NCBI RefSeq assembly: GCF_039511225.1
Contig: NZ_CP154261.1
Location: 2,294,001-2,358,000, forward strand
DNA from: Sphingobacterium multivorum
GTDB lineage: Bacteria; Bacteroidota; Bacteroidia; Sphingobacteriales; Sphingobacteriaceae
Direction of reading: 5' to 3'
DNA length: 64,000 nucleotides
A model generated the notes under the pieces. The model was not told the DNA's origin, searched no databases, and saw nothing but the letters and a program-made list of their open reading frames with translations. The position numbers and the translations under genes are program-made. Shown here piece after piece: positions 42,637 through 52,321 of the stretch; within the stretch, counting starts at the first letter, position 1, and each line of letters begins with the position of its first letter.

Positions 42637-44292
42637 CTATTTTAAATTTGGATTGATATTAATTTCATTCTGTGGAATTGGCCAATGTTCATCTTGGCCA
42701 GCTCGGAAGGACTTGCTGGTTACGTACCAGCGGTTATACGGGTCTTTACTTCCACCGGATTTTATACGGAGATTTTTTGCGTTCGGGAATGGAGCGCCAT
42801 AAAAATCACCTTTCAATACATCTTTTGCTATACCCCAGCGCAGCAGATCCCAGTAGCGAAGGCCTTCCAGTGCAAGTTCGACACGTCTTTCGTTACGTAA
42901 GGTCGAACGCAGTGCGCTGCTGCTTTGGACGGTTATGGCTGGCATATTAACGCTGTTTCTTTTTCTGACAGCGTTGATGGTTTTGTCCAGTAGGTCGCTG
43001 GTAATAGGATCACCATTTTCGAGTTTGGCTTCAAAGTAACTCAGGAGGACTTCGGCGTAGCGTATAATAGGAACATCGGCTCCAGAGTTTTGTAAGTTTC
43101 CACTAAAGCCTTCGTCGTTGAACTTGCGCAATCCGTAGCCCGTGCGTGTTGCCTGTTTTGTTGTTGTCAATTGATCAATAGACAATGTGGAATCTGGATG
43201 TGAGGTGTATTTTAAATTTTTAAAGCGGTCTCCATTTGTTATCACCGTGAAGGCTAAACGCGGATCCCGGTTTTTGCTGATGTCTTGCGCATTATAGCGC
43301 GGATCATCGTACGAAAATGCCGTTCCATCGGTGAAACCATAGCTTTCTACAAGGCTACCAAGCGGGCAATGGAGATGCCACCCCCCAGCGACTGCGGGAA
43401 AATTGTGTTGGAACATACCGTTTCCAGCGAGATCAACAAGATACTGCGTGGCAAAAATAATCTCTTTGCTCGTTTCGTTGGTTCCATTAAATAAGCCTGA
43501 ATAGTTGGGATCAATGCTATTTTCATTGGCATTGATGATCTGCTCATAGCTTTTGATCGCGTCGGCGTAGGCTTTTTCGGCCAGTTGGATGCGTCCCAGG
43601 AAAGCGAGGGCTGCCTGTTTGCTTGCGCGGCCCCGTTCTGCGGCAGTCAATTTGCCATAACTCGGTAAGTCGTTTGCCGCTTCCTGTAATTCACGTTCAA
43701 CAAAAGTAACCAATTCCTGTTTTTTTGCTTTGGATACCTGATTCGCCTCATTGGGTGTTAAGGTTTTGGTCACCAAGGGAGCGTCACCCCAGTATTGAGA
43801 GAGGTAGAAATATTGACAGGCACGTATAAAGCGCGCTTCTGCCTTGAAACGAGCGAGTAGTTCAGCTGAAATCGGCGTCTTATCAATATTTTCAAGGAAA
43901 TAATTTGCACGGGCGATTTTCTTATAGGTATACTGCCAATAATTGTCTAAGTTGCCGTTATTGCTCGTTAATGTTCCATCGGATAGCTTGTTGAAAACCG
44001 AATTATCACCACGTCTATCGTAGGCATTGTCCGAAGCAAACTCCAGATAAAGTAGCCCGTTATAGGACCACCAGTCTGTGGGGCTGAATTCGGCGAGGGA
44101 GTTCATTTGGATTTCTGCTTTGTATAATCCTGTCAGCGCTGATTGCGCATTTGTTTCACTGGTCCAAAAAGTCTCGTTTGCAAATTTATCAAGCGGATTG
44201 GTTTCCAGCTGTTTTTTGCAGCTGATGCTCAGGCTTGATGCAAGAAGAATGCATAGGGCCAATTTTATATGTCTGTGTGTGATGTGTATCAT
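42637..44292 (-). CDS. SusD/RagB-family nutrient-binding outer-membrane lipoprotein
   Basis: A 551-residue lipoprotein; the lipobox SISC places the modified Cys near residue 25. SusD-type TPR helices cover the N-terminal half (YWQYTYKKIARANYFLENIDKTP, then AEARFIRACQYFYLSQYWGDAPLV, near 103-178). The C-terminal RNERRVELALEGLRYWDLLRWG near 484-505 is the family hallmark. It forms the lid of the SusC transporter and captures oligosaccharides at the cell surface. It follows susC by 17 bases in the same operon. Confidence 0.95.
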   Translation of the reverse strand: MIHITHRHIKLALCILLASSLSISCKKQLETNPLDKFANETFWTSETNAQSALTGLYKAEIQMNSLAEFSPTDWWSYNGLLYLEFASDNAYDRRGDNSVFNKLSDGTLTSNNGNLDNYWQYTYKKIARANYFLENIDKTPISAELLARFKAEARFIRACQYFYLSQYWGDAPLVTKTLTPNEANQVSKAKKQELVTFVERELQEAANDLPSYGKLTAAERGRASKQAALAFLGRIQLAEKAYADAIKSYEQIINANENSIDPNYSGLFNGTNETSKEIIFATQYLVDLAGNGMFQHNFPAVAGGWHLHCPLGSLVESYGFTDGTAFSYDDPRYNAQDISKNRDPRLAFTVITNGDRFKNLKYTSHPDSTLSIDQLTTTKQATRTGYGLRKFNDEGFSGNLQNSGADVPIIRYAEVLLSYFEAKLENGDPITSDLLDKTINAVRKRNSVNMPAITVQSSSALRSTLRNERRVELALEGLRYWDLLRWGIAKDVLKGDFYGAPFPNAKNLRIKSGGSKDPYNRWYVTSKSFRAGQDEHWPIPQNEININPNLK

Positions 44293-44309
44293 GGTTTTTT
44301 ATCGATCGG

Positions 44310-47300
44310 TTAAAAACTAAGGTTAACCCCAAATGTAAAATTGCGCATAATAGGGTAGTAGGCGCCGCTTGAATTGATTTCCGGATCCCAGCCTTTTCTA
44401 TAGTTGCTTTTGGTAAATAGGTTTTCGGCGTTTGCATAGATCCGCAGGCTTGACAATTTCCATTTTGCAAGGATGTTCTTGGGAATGGCATAGCCTAATT
44501 GTATATTTTTGAGGCGTAAGTAGCTCGCATCCAAAAGCCAGTAGTCTGACAGCAGTGTATTGGGAGTACCTGTGTTTGGCAACTGTTCAATTCTTGGATA
44601 TATGGCATTTCTATCGGGATTGGCTACTGTCCATCTTCCATCAGCTTGCCAGCGTTGGATATTGCCGTTTTGTGTCAACGCAAATCCAGCATAATTGTCC
44701 AATAAGCCTTTAACACCGCTTACACCTTGAAGAAGTATTCCTAAGTCAAACCCTTTGTAGCTCATCCCGATATTCATCCCATAGGTGTATTTGGGGATAC
44801 GTGATCCGATCACAGTTCGGTCATATGTGGCATCTACTTTTCCATCAGGTATGCCGTCGGGGCCACTAATATCCTTGTATCGGATATCGCCTGGCTGTGG
44901 CTTTGGGTTGATGCTGGTTTGATTAGCCCAGCTTGCAATATCAGCAGCATCGATAAATAGGCCATCGGCTTGGTAGCCATAGTAAGCCTGTATGGGGTAA
45001 CCGATAAATAAGGTGGAACCATTTCCAACTAAGCCATTCGGTTGATTGATATTGCCGACACCCAAATCGACGACCCTATTTTTGACCGTAGAGAAGTTTA
45101 GATTCACATTATACGAAAATTCGTTCAACTTCTTTTGATGTCCTAAGGTGAATTCCCAGCCACTATTTCGAAGTTTTCCAGAATTCTGTACGCCTACTTC
45201 AAACCCCAAAACTTTGGAAACACTAGAACCTGGGCTCACCAAAATATCGTAAGTATATCGGTTATAATAGGTACTGCTGAATGTCAATAAATTTTTAAGT
45301 AAAGCCACTTCCAAACCAGCATCAGCCGTTCGGGTTGATTCCCAGCGTAGCGTAGGGTCAACAATGGTGGTTCTGGCGACCCCGGGAGAAATGGTGTTTC
45401 CAAAAGGGTAATTATAACCCGGATTTAAAACATCCTGGTATGGGTAGTTAGAGACAACACGCTGTTGTATATTACCGACAATATTTTGGTTTCCAAGTAC
45501 CCCATAAGATCCTTTGATTTTCAATTCGTCGATCCAACTATAATGGTCCTTTATAAACGATTCTTCACTCAGCAACCAACCTACTGCAATCGAAGGGAAG
45601 GTCGCATATTTTTTATCGGTTGGAAAACGGGATGACCCATCGTATCGAACAACACCCTCGACAAGGTATTTCTTGGCATAATTATATTGTATGCGTGCAA
45701 ATAATGATTCCAATGCCCACTCTGAGGCTGTCCCAGCGTTCTGTTGCCCATCTGGTGAACCTACATTTAACTCGGTAAGATCATTGCTGGGAAAATTCTG
45801 GCGGTAAGCGCTTAAACCTTCGCTGTAGCCTTTTTCGAAAGAATAACCACCTAATATTTTCAGGTTATGCGACCCGAAAGTCTTCGTGTAGTCTGCTAAA
45901 GCTTGAAAAGTTTTATAAGTGTCGTAGGGCGCACTTTGGTTCAGATTTGAGGGGCCCAGAATTATGGAATTGTTGATCCTTTGCGAAGCTCTGAAAAGTT
46001 TTGTACGGCCATTCGTCTGCGTATACCCGCCAATAGCGGATAAGGTCAGATCTGAAATCGGTTTCCAATCGAGCCTTGCGTTTCCCGATATATTGGATAC
46101 TTTTTCTTTGTAGAAGGATTCGCTCTCCAGGAAAGATACGGGTGTCCCTTTCAGGTTATTTCCTGCACCCCAGTCACCGTTGCTCAACCGAATAGGGTAT
46201 ATGGCGGGATAGCGAATCACCTGAGAAATGATATCCGTCATGCGGGAGAAGTCGAGCGTTGCCGGTGCTGCCGGTTCGTCTGTTTCGGTCTGAATTGCCG
46301 CTACCCGCGTCGTTAATTTGAGCTTGTCATTGAGGTTTGATATGAGATTGAGGCGGACATTGTATTTGTCAAAATTGTTTTTGATGACAATACCTTTTTG
46401 ATTCAGAAAACCAGCAGATAAGGTGTATTGTATTTTATCTGTGGTATTGGATATATTTAAATTGTGGCCTGTTTGCGTTGCTTGTGACTTAAATGAGCTT
46501 GCCATATAATTGGCATTGGGATAATTGTCAGGATCTGAGCCATCCTTAAATTTTTGGATTTCTTCGGCCGTATAACCACCGCCACCACTTGTGGTTTCGT
46601 TGAGTAAGGAAGCGTACTCCCAAGAGTTGACAAATTCGGGGAAGGCTGTTGGCTTTTGGATCCCATAATAACCATTGTAATTGACCGTTAATTTTCCGCC
46701 AGCTGCGCCTGTTTTTGTTGTTACTAGAATAACGCCGTTTGCGGCTCTAGCTCCATATATGGCTGCTGAGGAGGCGTCTTTCAATACCGATATCGAGGCA
46801 ACATCATTTGGATCAATATCATTAAAGGAATTGGTGGGGATACCGTCAACTAAAATAAGTGCGTCGGTACTGGCGCCGAATGATCCCACACCACGAATCT
46901 GTATGGTATTGTTTGCTGCCCCGGGTTGGCCAGATCGCTGTATGACGGTCACGCCCGGCATTTGACCTGTGAGGGCCTGAGCAAGCTGGGGAACGGAGCG
47001 TTTGGCGAGTTGTTTCCCATCAACTTGGGAAACCGAACCGATTAGTTCTTTCTTTTTTGTCGTACCGTAGCCTACGACGACGACTTCCTCCAATGCGTCG
47101 ATATGCTGGCTAAGTTCAATATTGAGGTAAAGCTGGTTGGCCAATGGGATTTCCTTGGTTTGGTAGCCGATCATTTTAATGACAAGTACGGCGTTATTAT
47201 TTGCTTCAATCTGAAAGTTACCACTTGCATCTGTAGTAGTTGCCTTTGTCGAACCTTTTATCATAATTGTTGCACCTTGGAGCGCGGTTCCTTTGCTATC

Positions 47301-47738
47301 GTGAACATTTCCCTTGATGGTACGGTTTTGTTGCACTAAGACGTAATTGCTTGGAAGGTCATACGTTAGGTGGTTTGTTTTTAACTTCGTTACGACAAGC
47401 ATATTATCCTGAAAACTCCAATCGACAGGTTGGCCTTTTAAGAGGATCGGTACAGCTTTTTCTAAAGGCATATTACGAACCTGCGCCTCAATTTTTAGTT
47501 CAGCAAGTTCTTTACCATTCAATAGAAAGGGGACGCCACTCTGTTTTTGGATGGTACGTAGTACCTGCACCAAAGACATTTTTTTGGCTTTAATCGTGAT
47601 TGATTGTGCGTAGCTGGCTGCAGACAGCTTAACAACACATGCAAGAGTAAAAAATGCGCTCAGCTTCATTTTGGTCTTCCATTGCTTGGGAATGTTCACA
47701 GCAATTCGATTTCTATGAACAAGAAATTTAAAATTCAT
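44310..47738 (-). CDS. SusC/RagA-family TonB-dependent outer-membrane transporter
   Basis: A 1142-residue transporter. The signal peptide ends near residue 45 (AASYAQ). An STN domain (LRTIQKQSGVPFLLNG) covers about 48-120, a CarboxypepD_reg-like domain (IKGNVHDSKGTALQGATIMIKG) about 137-220, then the plug with VVVGYGTTKKKELIGSV near 224-240 and a 22-strand barrel ending in Phe (GVNLSF). The STN domain marks it as a transducing type that signals through a FecR anti-sigma factor, consistent with fecR just upstream. It imports a large oligosaccharide together with SusD; the sulfatases suggest a sulfated one. Confidence 0.95.
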   Translation of the reverse strand: MNFKFLVHRNRIAVNIPKQWKTKMKLSAFFTLACVVKLSAASYAQSITIKAKKMSLVQVLRTIQKQSGVPFLLNGKELAELKIEAQVRNMPLEKAVPILLKGQPVDWSFQDNMLVVTKLKTNHLTYDLPSNYVLVQQNRTIKGNVHDSKGTALQGATIMIKGSTKATTTDASGNFQIEANNNAVLVIKMIGYQTKEIPLANQLYLNIELSQHIDALEEVVVVGYGTTKKKELIGSVSQVDGKQLAKRSVPQLAQALTGQMPGVTVIQRSGQPGAANNTIQIRGVGSFGASTDALILVDGIPTNSFNDIDPNDVASISVLKDASSAAIYGARAANGVILVTTKTGAAGGKLTVNYNGYYGIQKPTAFPEFVNSWEYASLLNETTSGGGGYTAEEIQKFKDGSDPDNYPNANYMASSFKSQATQTGHNLNISNTTDKIQYTLSAGFLNQKGIVIKNNFDKYNVRLNLISNLNDKLKLTTRVAAIQTETDEPAAPATLDFSRMTDIISQVIRYPAIYPIRLSNGDWGAGNNLKGTPVSFLESESFYKEKVSNISGNARLDWKPISDLTLSAIGGYTQTNGRTKLFRASQRINNSIILGPSNLNQSAPYDTYKTFQALADYTKTFGSHNLKILGGYSFEKGYSEGLSAYRQNFPSNDLTELNVGSPDGQQNAGTASEWALESLFARIQYNYAKKYLVEGVVRYDGSSRFPTDKKYATFPSIAVGWLLSEESFIKDHYSWIDELKIKGSYGVLGNQNIVGNIQQRVVSNYPYQDVLNPGYNYPFGNTISPGVARTTIVDPTLRWESTRTADAGLEVALLKNLLTFSSTYYNRYTYDILVSPGSSVSKVLGFEVGVQNSGKLRNSGWEFTLGHQKKLNEFSYNVNLNFSTVKNRVVDLGVGNINQPNGLVGNGSTLFIGYPIQAYYGYQADGLFIDAADIASWANQTSINPKPQPGDIRYKDISGPDGIPDGKVDATYDRTVIGSRIPKYTYGMNIGMSYKGFDLGILLQGVSGVKGLLDNYAGFALTQNGNIQRWQADGRWTVANPDRNAIYPRIEQLPNTGTPNTLLSDYWLLDASYLRLKNIQLGYAIPKNILAKWKLSSLRIYANAENLFTKSNYRKGWDPEINSSGAYYPIMRNFTFGVNLSF

Positions 47739-47923
47739 AAATTTGTTGAATTAGGGATATAATCTATTGTTAAACTGATTGGGTAAATCGGTCAAAAATG
47801 GAGATCGCTATTATGGCCGATTAATGTTCGTAGCATTGGTCGGCTTTTTTTAGTATCTCGTTTTGTCTCCTTAGGTTGGTTTTCTCATAATTGTTGTTTT
47901 AGGGTTATTTCATGGATAATTGG

Positions 47924-49102
47924 TTAGTTTGAAACAAATAGTTTCCGGATGCCATTTTCTTGGATCAACTCAAATTTAATATGGCTACGTTCCAAAATTT
48001 TTAGGACTGCCGATAGACTTTTCGTACGTTGAATTTCGCCATATAATAGTGTTTCTTTTATCGGTTGCGTGTAGATGATTTGCAGGTCATACCATTGACC
48101 GATCAGTTGTAGGGCAGTATGAAGGTCCGTTTCATTAAAATAGAATTTATTGTCGAGCCACGCGATGTAATTAGCGGGATCGACCACTTTTTTGGATAGT
48201 TGACCCGAAGCTAAGAGCGCTTGCTGGTTGGGTCTGAGCTGTAACGTTTGCCCTTGCGCCGATAGATTGATACTTCCCTCCACAAGCGTGGTAGTACTTT
48301 GGGATTTCGAATAGGTGTTTACGTTGAATTCTGTACCGGTGACTTCGATGAGCTGTCCATTGGAAACGACCTGAAATGGAACCTTTTTATTTTTTGTAAT
48401 TTTGAAATAGGCTTCACCGTCAACTTCAACAACACGTTTGTTTTTTGCAAAATGAAGCGGGTATTTGAGTGTTGTTTTCGCATTGAGTGTAATTTCCGAG
48501 CCATCTTCCAATTGCAGTTTCAGCATTGTGCCGGCGGGGGTATTGACTGTAGCCATCAGATCTTCTTTTAAAGATTCGCTTTGTAGAACAGTACCGTCTT
48601 CGTAGGTCAATTTATCTCCTGAAACAAGGGCTCCTTTCTGACTGGATAACTGGAGTACTTTTCCATTCGAAAGTCGTATTTCAGCGTTGTTGTTCTGTGC
48701 TTCTACATCATTTAAGACCATTCGATTGCTGATCGATGTAGCCTGTTTTTTTACCACCATGAAATACATCAAACCACCTAAAATTAGGCTTATTAAAGCT
48801 GCAGCGTAGGGTAGCAAACGCTTTAGGTTTCTTATAGGAGATGGTTTAATGGCGGAGCTCCGAATGGTCTCTAGGGTCTTTGTCTTTAACCTTTCGTTCC
48901 AATCCATTGTATCTGAGGCCTGAAGTAGGCTCCATTGATTTAAATCATTGATAAAATCATCGCGATCTAAAAGGTCTTCAAAAAAAATACGGTGTTCTGC
49001 TGATTCATCCAACCATAACTTTAAATCGGTCTTTTCATCGGGAGATAAGTTGTCGCCAATGTACTTTATGATTAGTTGTTTGATGTCATCAGTCAATCTC
49101 AT
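47924..49102 (-). CDS. FecR-family anti-sigma factor
   Basis: A 392-residue anti-sigma factor. The N-terminal cytoplasmic part (about residues 1-85) contains WLDESAEHRIFFEDL and is expected to bind the ECF sigma factor. One transmembrane helix lies near 92-112. The periplasmic FecR domain (about 175-275, TPAGTMLKLQLEDGSEITLNAKT) and a C-terminal DUF4974 domain (about 310-390) contact the STN domain of SusC. It lies 185 bases upstream of susC on the same strand. No sigma gene is adjacent; the only candidate in the window is at 38777. Confidence 0.92.
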   Translation of the reverse strand: MRLTDDIKQLIIKYIGDNLSPDEKTDLKLWLDESAEHRIFFEDLLDRDDFINDLNQWSLLQASDTMDWNERLKTKTLETIRSSAIKPSPIRNLKRLLPYAAALISLILGGLMYFMVVKKQATSISNRMVLNDVEAQNNNAEIRLSNGKVLQLSSQKGALVSGDKLTYEDGTVLQSESLKEDLMATVNTPAGTMLKLQLEDGSEITLNAKTTLKYPLHFAKNKRVVEVDGEAYFKITKNKKVPFQVVSNGQLIEVTGTEFNVNTYSKSQSTTTLVEGSINLSAQGQTLQLRPNQQALLASGQLSKKVVDPANYIAWLDNKFYFNETDLHTALQLIGQWYDLQIIYTQPIKETLLYGEIQRTKSLSAVLKILERSHIKFELIQENGIRKLFVSN

Positions 49103-49475
49103 GGTGTATAATTTTAGATAGATACGTAACAGGAAGGATAAACCTTAGTAAAAAATGAAAAAATATTCAGGTGTAGCATGCCGACAAATATTAATCTCCA
49201 TCCGTCCAATATCGTCAGGACCACGTCCAATAGTGCTTTGGCATTTATCTTTCAAGGATTAATTTGCATCTTTAAAAAGATTCTTGTTTTTACTTAAAGC
49301 TTGATAGTTACAGGGATTTATCAGCTGTAACTTGTAAAAGGCCGGCGTTGAAATCAGTTTTGGGATTGCCGCTCTCCGTAGGAACTGGTCGAAATGTATT
49401 AAGGAAAAATAGGAGGGAACGGGGGAGTTCAGACCTGTTTGCCGCTTTGTTTGTTTACTTTAAATTATTGTGCTG
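49103..49475. promoter_or_regulatory. fecR upstream region with CGTCCAATA direct repeat
   Basis: A 373-base divergent gap between fecR and a small membrane-protein gene. CGTCCAATA occurs at 49203-49211 and 49224-49232, 21 bases apart (two helical turns), about 100 bases before fecR. It could bind an activator. No clear TAnnTTTG box or gene is seen. Confidence 0.35.
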
Positions 49476-49901
49476 ATGAAAAGGAAACTAAGTTTTATTT
49501 TCCTGCGAATAATAGGGTTTAGTGTGTCGACGACCTTTGTCCTTACAGCGATACTTCAGGCAAATAATGAGGCGGCAAAAAGGGCACGTTGCTACATGCC
49601 CTTTTTTACAGAATTGTTGCTTTCATTCGTGACACTCTGTATTGCGATTGGTACGATATCTATTTTTCTAAATTTAAATAAGCAATTCAGAAGCAGTAGG
49701 CTTGCACGGGCACTATCCTTTGTTTTATTGCCCGCGGCTATTAGCCTATTGTTTTCGTCCTTTCTGATCCAAACTGGTGGAGCATCCAATATATTTGAAA
49801 TGCTCCACATGGCTGCAACCATAGTTCCGGTATGGGGGCTGATCTTATGGCAATATAATAGATTTAATCATTGGCTGGCTACTACGGCTTACCAACATTA
49901 A
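49476..49901 (+). CDS. Small hypothetical membrane protein
   Basis: A 141-residue protein with about four hydrophobic segments (near residues 8-24, 42-65, 80-98 and 108-124). No family recognised. The frame starts two codons earlier at a GTG (49470), but the ATG at 49476 followed by KRKLSFIF is a better start. Its 3' end overlaps the convergent EamA gene by 20 bases. It faces away from the fecR locus and is probably unrelated to it. Confidence 0.6.
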   Translation: MKRKLSFIFLRIIGFSVSTTFVLTAILQANNEAAKRARCYMPFFTELLLSFVTLCIAIGTISIFLNLNKQFRSSRLARALSFVLLPAAISLLFSSFLIQTGGASNIFEMLHMAATIVPVWGLILWQYNRFNHWLATTAYQH

Positions 49902-50754
49902 TAATAATGACAGCCATTAAAATCAGGAGTATGCCAAACCATTGGAATCCTGAAACAACTTCCTGTAGAACCAACATGGCAGATAAGGTTGAAACGGGGA
50001 TTTCCAGACTTGAAATAATATTTCCCATCGCTATTCCAGTTTTCGGGATTCCCTTTGTAAACAATAAAGGCGGTAGGATCGTTCCAAAAATGGCAATCAG
50101 TAATCCACAGGGGATTGCATTAACTTGCATATACCGAATAATATCCATGTTCCAAAATGCGACGATGAGCAGCAGTCCGCCTAAGACCAAGAATTGGCTT
50201 CGTACCGAACTCGGTAACTCTTTCTCCACTGTGCTTGAAGCATAAATCGCCAGCGCATAACTTATTCCCGCTCCTAAACCCAGTATTATTCCTCTGTAAT
50301 CAAGCGCATTATTGTTTTGGAATAGATTGGTTGCTAAGGTCGTTCCGAGCAGAACAATAATAACTCCTGTTATCTTGCCTTTTGACGGAAACTTTTTCAA
50401 CAGTACTGCTTCTGCAACCAAACTTATCCAAATGGATTGCATCAGTAAAATAATTCCAACAGATACCGGGATATATTGGATGGAGAGATAGTAAAGTGTT
50501 GTTGTTAAACCAAGGGAAATGCCCCAGACCATCAGTTTAATTTTTGATGAAAATTTGATGGCGTTATGTTCTTTTGCATTAGGCTTTGATAACAGATTAA
50601 AGGACAACAAAAAGAGAAAACCAAACATAAACTGCAGAAAGGTCAACAGACTTGTGTGTATCCCTAAATGGTTTGCATATTTCACGATCGTTGCGAGGAG
50701 TCCATAGCTGCAAGCGCCTGCAGCAACATAGAGTGTCGATTTATAGTCCTTCAT
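49882..50754 (-). CDS. EamA-family (DMT) transporter
   Basis: A 290-residue permease with ten hydrophobic segments in two EamA repeats (about residues 5-135 and 150-287), the usual size and topology of the drug/metabolite transporter superfamily. Members export amino acids, metabolites or drugs; the substrate cannot be predicted here. The longer frame to 50826 would add 24 polar residues before the first helix, so the ATG at 50754 was chosen. It overlaps the upstream esterase gene by 14 bases, suggesting cotranscription. Confidence 0.85.
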   Translation of the reverse strand: MKDYKSTLYVAAGACSYGLLATIVKYANHLGIHTSLLTFLQFMFGFLFLLSFNLLSKPNAKEHNAIKFSSKIKLMVWGISLGLTTTLYYLSIQYIPVSVGIILLMQSIWISLVAEAVLLKKFPSKGKITGVIIVLLGTTLATNLFQNNNALDYRGIILGLGAGISYALAIYASSTVEKELPSSVRSQFLVLGGLLLIVAFWNMDIIRYMQVNAIPCGLLIAIFGTILPPLLFTKGIPKTGIAMGNIISSLEIPVSTLSAMLVLQEVVSGFQWFGILLILMAVIIINVGKP

Positions 50755-51559
50755 GTTGAAAGTAGTTTTGAAATAAAGCCAACTGTTGTGATAGTGATTT
50801 GCTCCAATAAGCAGTATCGTGTCCACCTTTTGATTCGATGTAAAGATGCTCGATGTTTTTGTTGGTCAGATGCTTGTGGAATGTCCGGTTCATTTCCAGC
50901 ATTTGCAGGTCTTCAGTTCCACAATCGAGGATATAGCGTTGTTTATTGTGCTTCATTTTATCTTCGTTGCTGTAGATGCGGTCTACATCGTTCAGATTTT
51001 TGAAATCGCCCAATACCTTGTCTACCTGATATTGCTGGTAGGCTTGTCCAAAGCGGTCGAAATCAAGTGCGCCGCATGAACTTCCGACGATCGAAAATGT
51101 TTGTGGGTAGGCTATGCCGATGTGCAATGCTCCGTAGCCACCCATACTCCAGCCCAGTATTCCGCGCGCATTTCGGTTTTGTTGCGTCGGGTAGTGATGA
51201 TCGATGTAATTGACTAGCTCATTTCCGATAAAGGTGCTGTACTGTGAATGTGGATCGATGGGGCTATCTACGTACCAAGAATTGAAGTTGCCATTTGGGA
51301 GCACATAAATAGTCTGAAATGTTTTTGCTTTTTGGATTAAGTCGGGAATATCTCCTTGCACTGTGCGGGTGGGGTTGCCGCTATAACCGTGGAGTATATA
51401 AACTGTTTTATAATTGATCCCGTCTTGCATGTCGGGTGTAATTATGACAGTTTCAATGTTTTTGTTCATTTTGGCACTATGGATTTGCGTCTTAATAATT
51501 TGCTGTGCCGCCAATGGTAGGCTAAGGGCAGAAAATAGGAGGGTGTATACTGTTTTCAT
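50741..51559 (-). CDS. Secreted alpha/beta-hydrolase, esterase D/feruloyl-esterase-like
   Basis: A 272-residue protein with a signal peptide (about 1-19). The nucleophile Ser is in GILGWSMGGYGALH (near residue 145). The acid is likely the Asp of DCGTEDLQ (near 215), and the His is in SKGGHDTAYW (near 249). YILHGYSGN near 52-60 gives the oxyanion region. This layout fits the esterase D/S-formylglutathione-hydrolase superfamily as found in secreted carbohydrate or acyl esterases. Substrate unknown. Its end overlaps the EamA gene. Confidence 0.85.
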   Translation of the reverse strand: MKTVYTLLFSALSLPLAAQQIIKTQIHSAKMNKNIETVIITPDMQDGINYKTVYILHGYSGNPTRTVQGDIPDLIQKAKTFQTIYVLPNGNFNSWYVDSPIDPHSQYSTFIGNELVNYIDHHYPTQQNRNARGILGWSMGGYGALHIGIAYPQTFSIVGSSCGALDFDRFGQAYQQYQVDKVLGDFKNLNDVDRIYSNEDKMKHNKQRYILDCGTEDLQMLEMNRTFHKHLTNKNIEHLYIESKGGHDTAYWSKSLSQQLALFQNYFQHEGL

Positions 51560-51637
51560 AGCTTATAAATTTTGTCTTTATATGGCAAAATTCAACAGTA
51601 TAATCTTTAAAAACGTGTACAGATGTTGATGGAATTA

Positions 51638-52210
51638 TTATTTTAATTCCTTACGGATACGGCTCAATTGCGTGGGTGTTACACCAAGATAGGAGGCAAT
51701 ATGATGCTGCTTGAGGCGTTTGAAAAGCACTTGATTCTGATGAAGTTCAAGGTAACGTTCCTTCGCAGATTCCCATTTCAGCTCGATTTCAAGTGGTTCT
51801 TTTTTGACCACCCAATTCTTTTCCAGGTAGGCTATCTGAAAGAGTGCTAAATCATGCTTTGTCCGGACAAGCTCACGGAAAGCCTTGGCAGAATACTGAA
51901 TCAACTCAACATCTTCGAGTGCAACGATGTTGAACGCGCTCGGTGTTTCTGTGATGATGGCGGCGGTGGAAGCACAAAAGCTATTTTCTTCAAAAAACAT
52001 TTTATAGATGGTATTACCATCAGCGTCTAATTTATAATAGCCTAATAATCCTTTGCAGATAAAATAATAGTACTTGGCATATTCTCCAGCACGTAGAATA
52101 TGTTCATTTTTTTTGAACTGCTTCACCTGAAAGATAGTTTTCAAAATGTCTGTTGTTTCTGCACTGAGCGCAGCATAAGTATTCATTTCGAAGAGTAGTT
52201 TTTCTATCAT
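51638..52210 (-). CDS. Crp/Fnr-family transcriptional regulator
   Basis: A 190-residue regulator. A cyclic-nucleotide-binding-type beta barrel covers about residues 20-115 (FKKNEHILRAGEYAKYYYFICKG). A short C-terminal helix-turn-helix ends the protein (IASYLGVTPTQLSRIRKEL, near 169-187). The barrel lacks a clear cAMP phosphate-binding RxS motif and has no Fnr-type Cys cluster, so the signal is unknown. The longer frame starts at TTG 52219; the ATG at 52210 is preferred. It lies just upstream of the esterase and EamA genes on the same strand and may control them. Confidence 0.85.
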   Translation of the reverse strand: MIEKLLFEMNTYAALSAETTDILKTIFQVKQFKKNEHILRAGEYAKYYYFICKGLLGYYKLDADGNTIYKMFFEENSFCASTAAIITETPSAFNIVALEDVELIQYSAKAFRELVRTKHDLALFQIAYLEKNWVVKKEPLEIELKWESAKERYLELHQNQVLFKRLKQHHIASYLGVTPTQLSRIRKELK

Positions 52211-52251
52211 CTGGGGCAATTGTTTTTGTACATGCTGGTCTATCTTATTAA

Positions 52252-52259
52252 CAAAGTTA
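52252..52259 (-). promoter_or_regulatory. -7 box TAACTTTG of the Crp/Fnr gene
   Basis: An exact TAnnTTTG match on the minus strand, 41 bases before the ATG at 52210. Confidence 0.45.
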
Positions 52260-52321
52260 GTGAAATGACAGCTGCAATAGTGTCTTTACGGACTGTAACT
52301 TGGAAATTAATGATTTTTACA

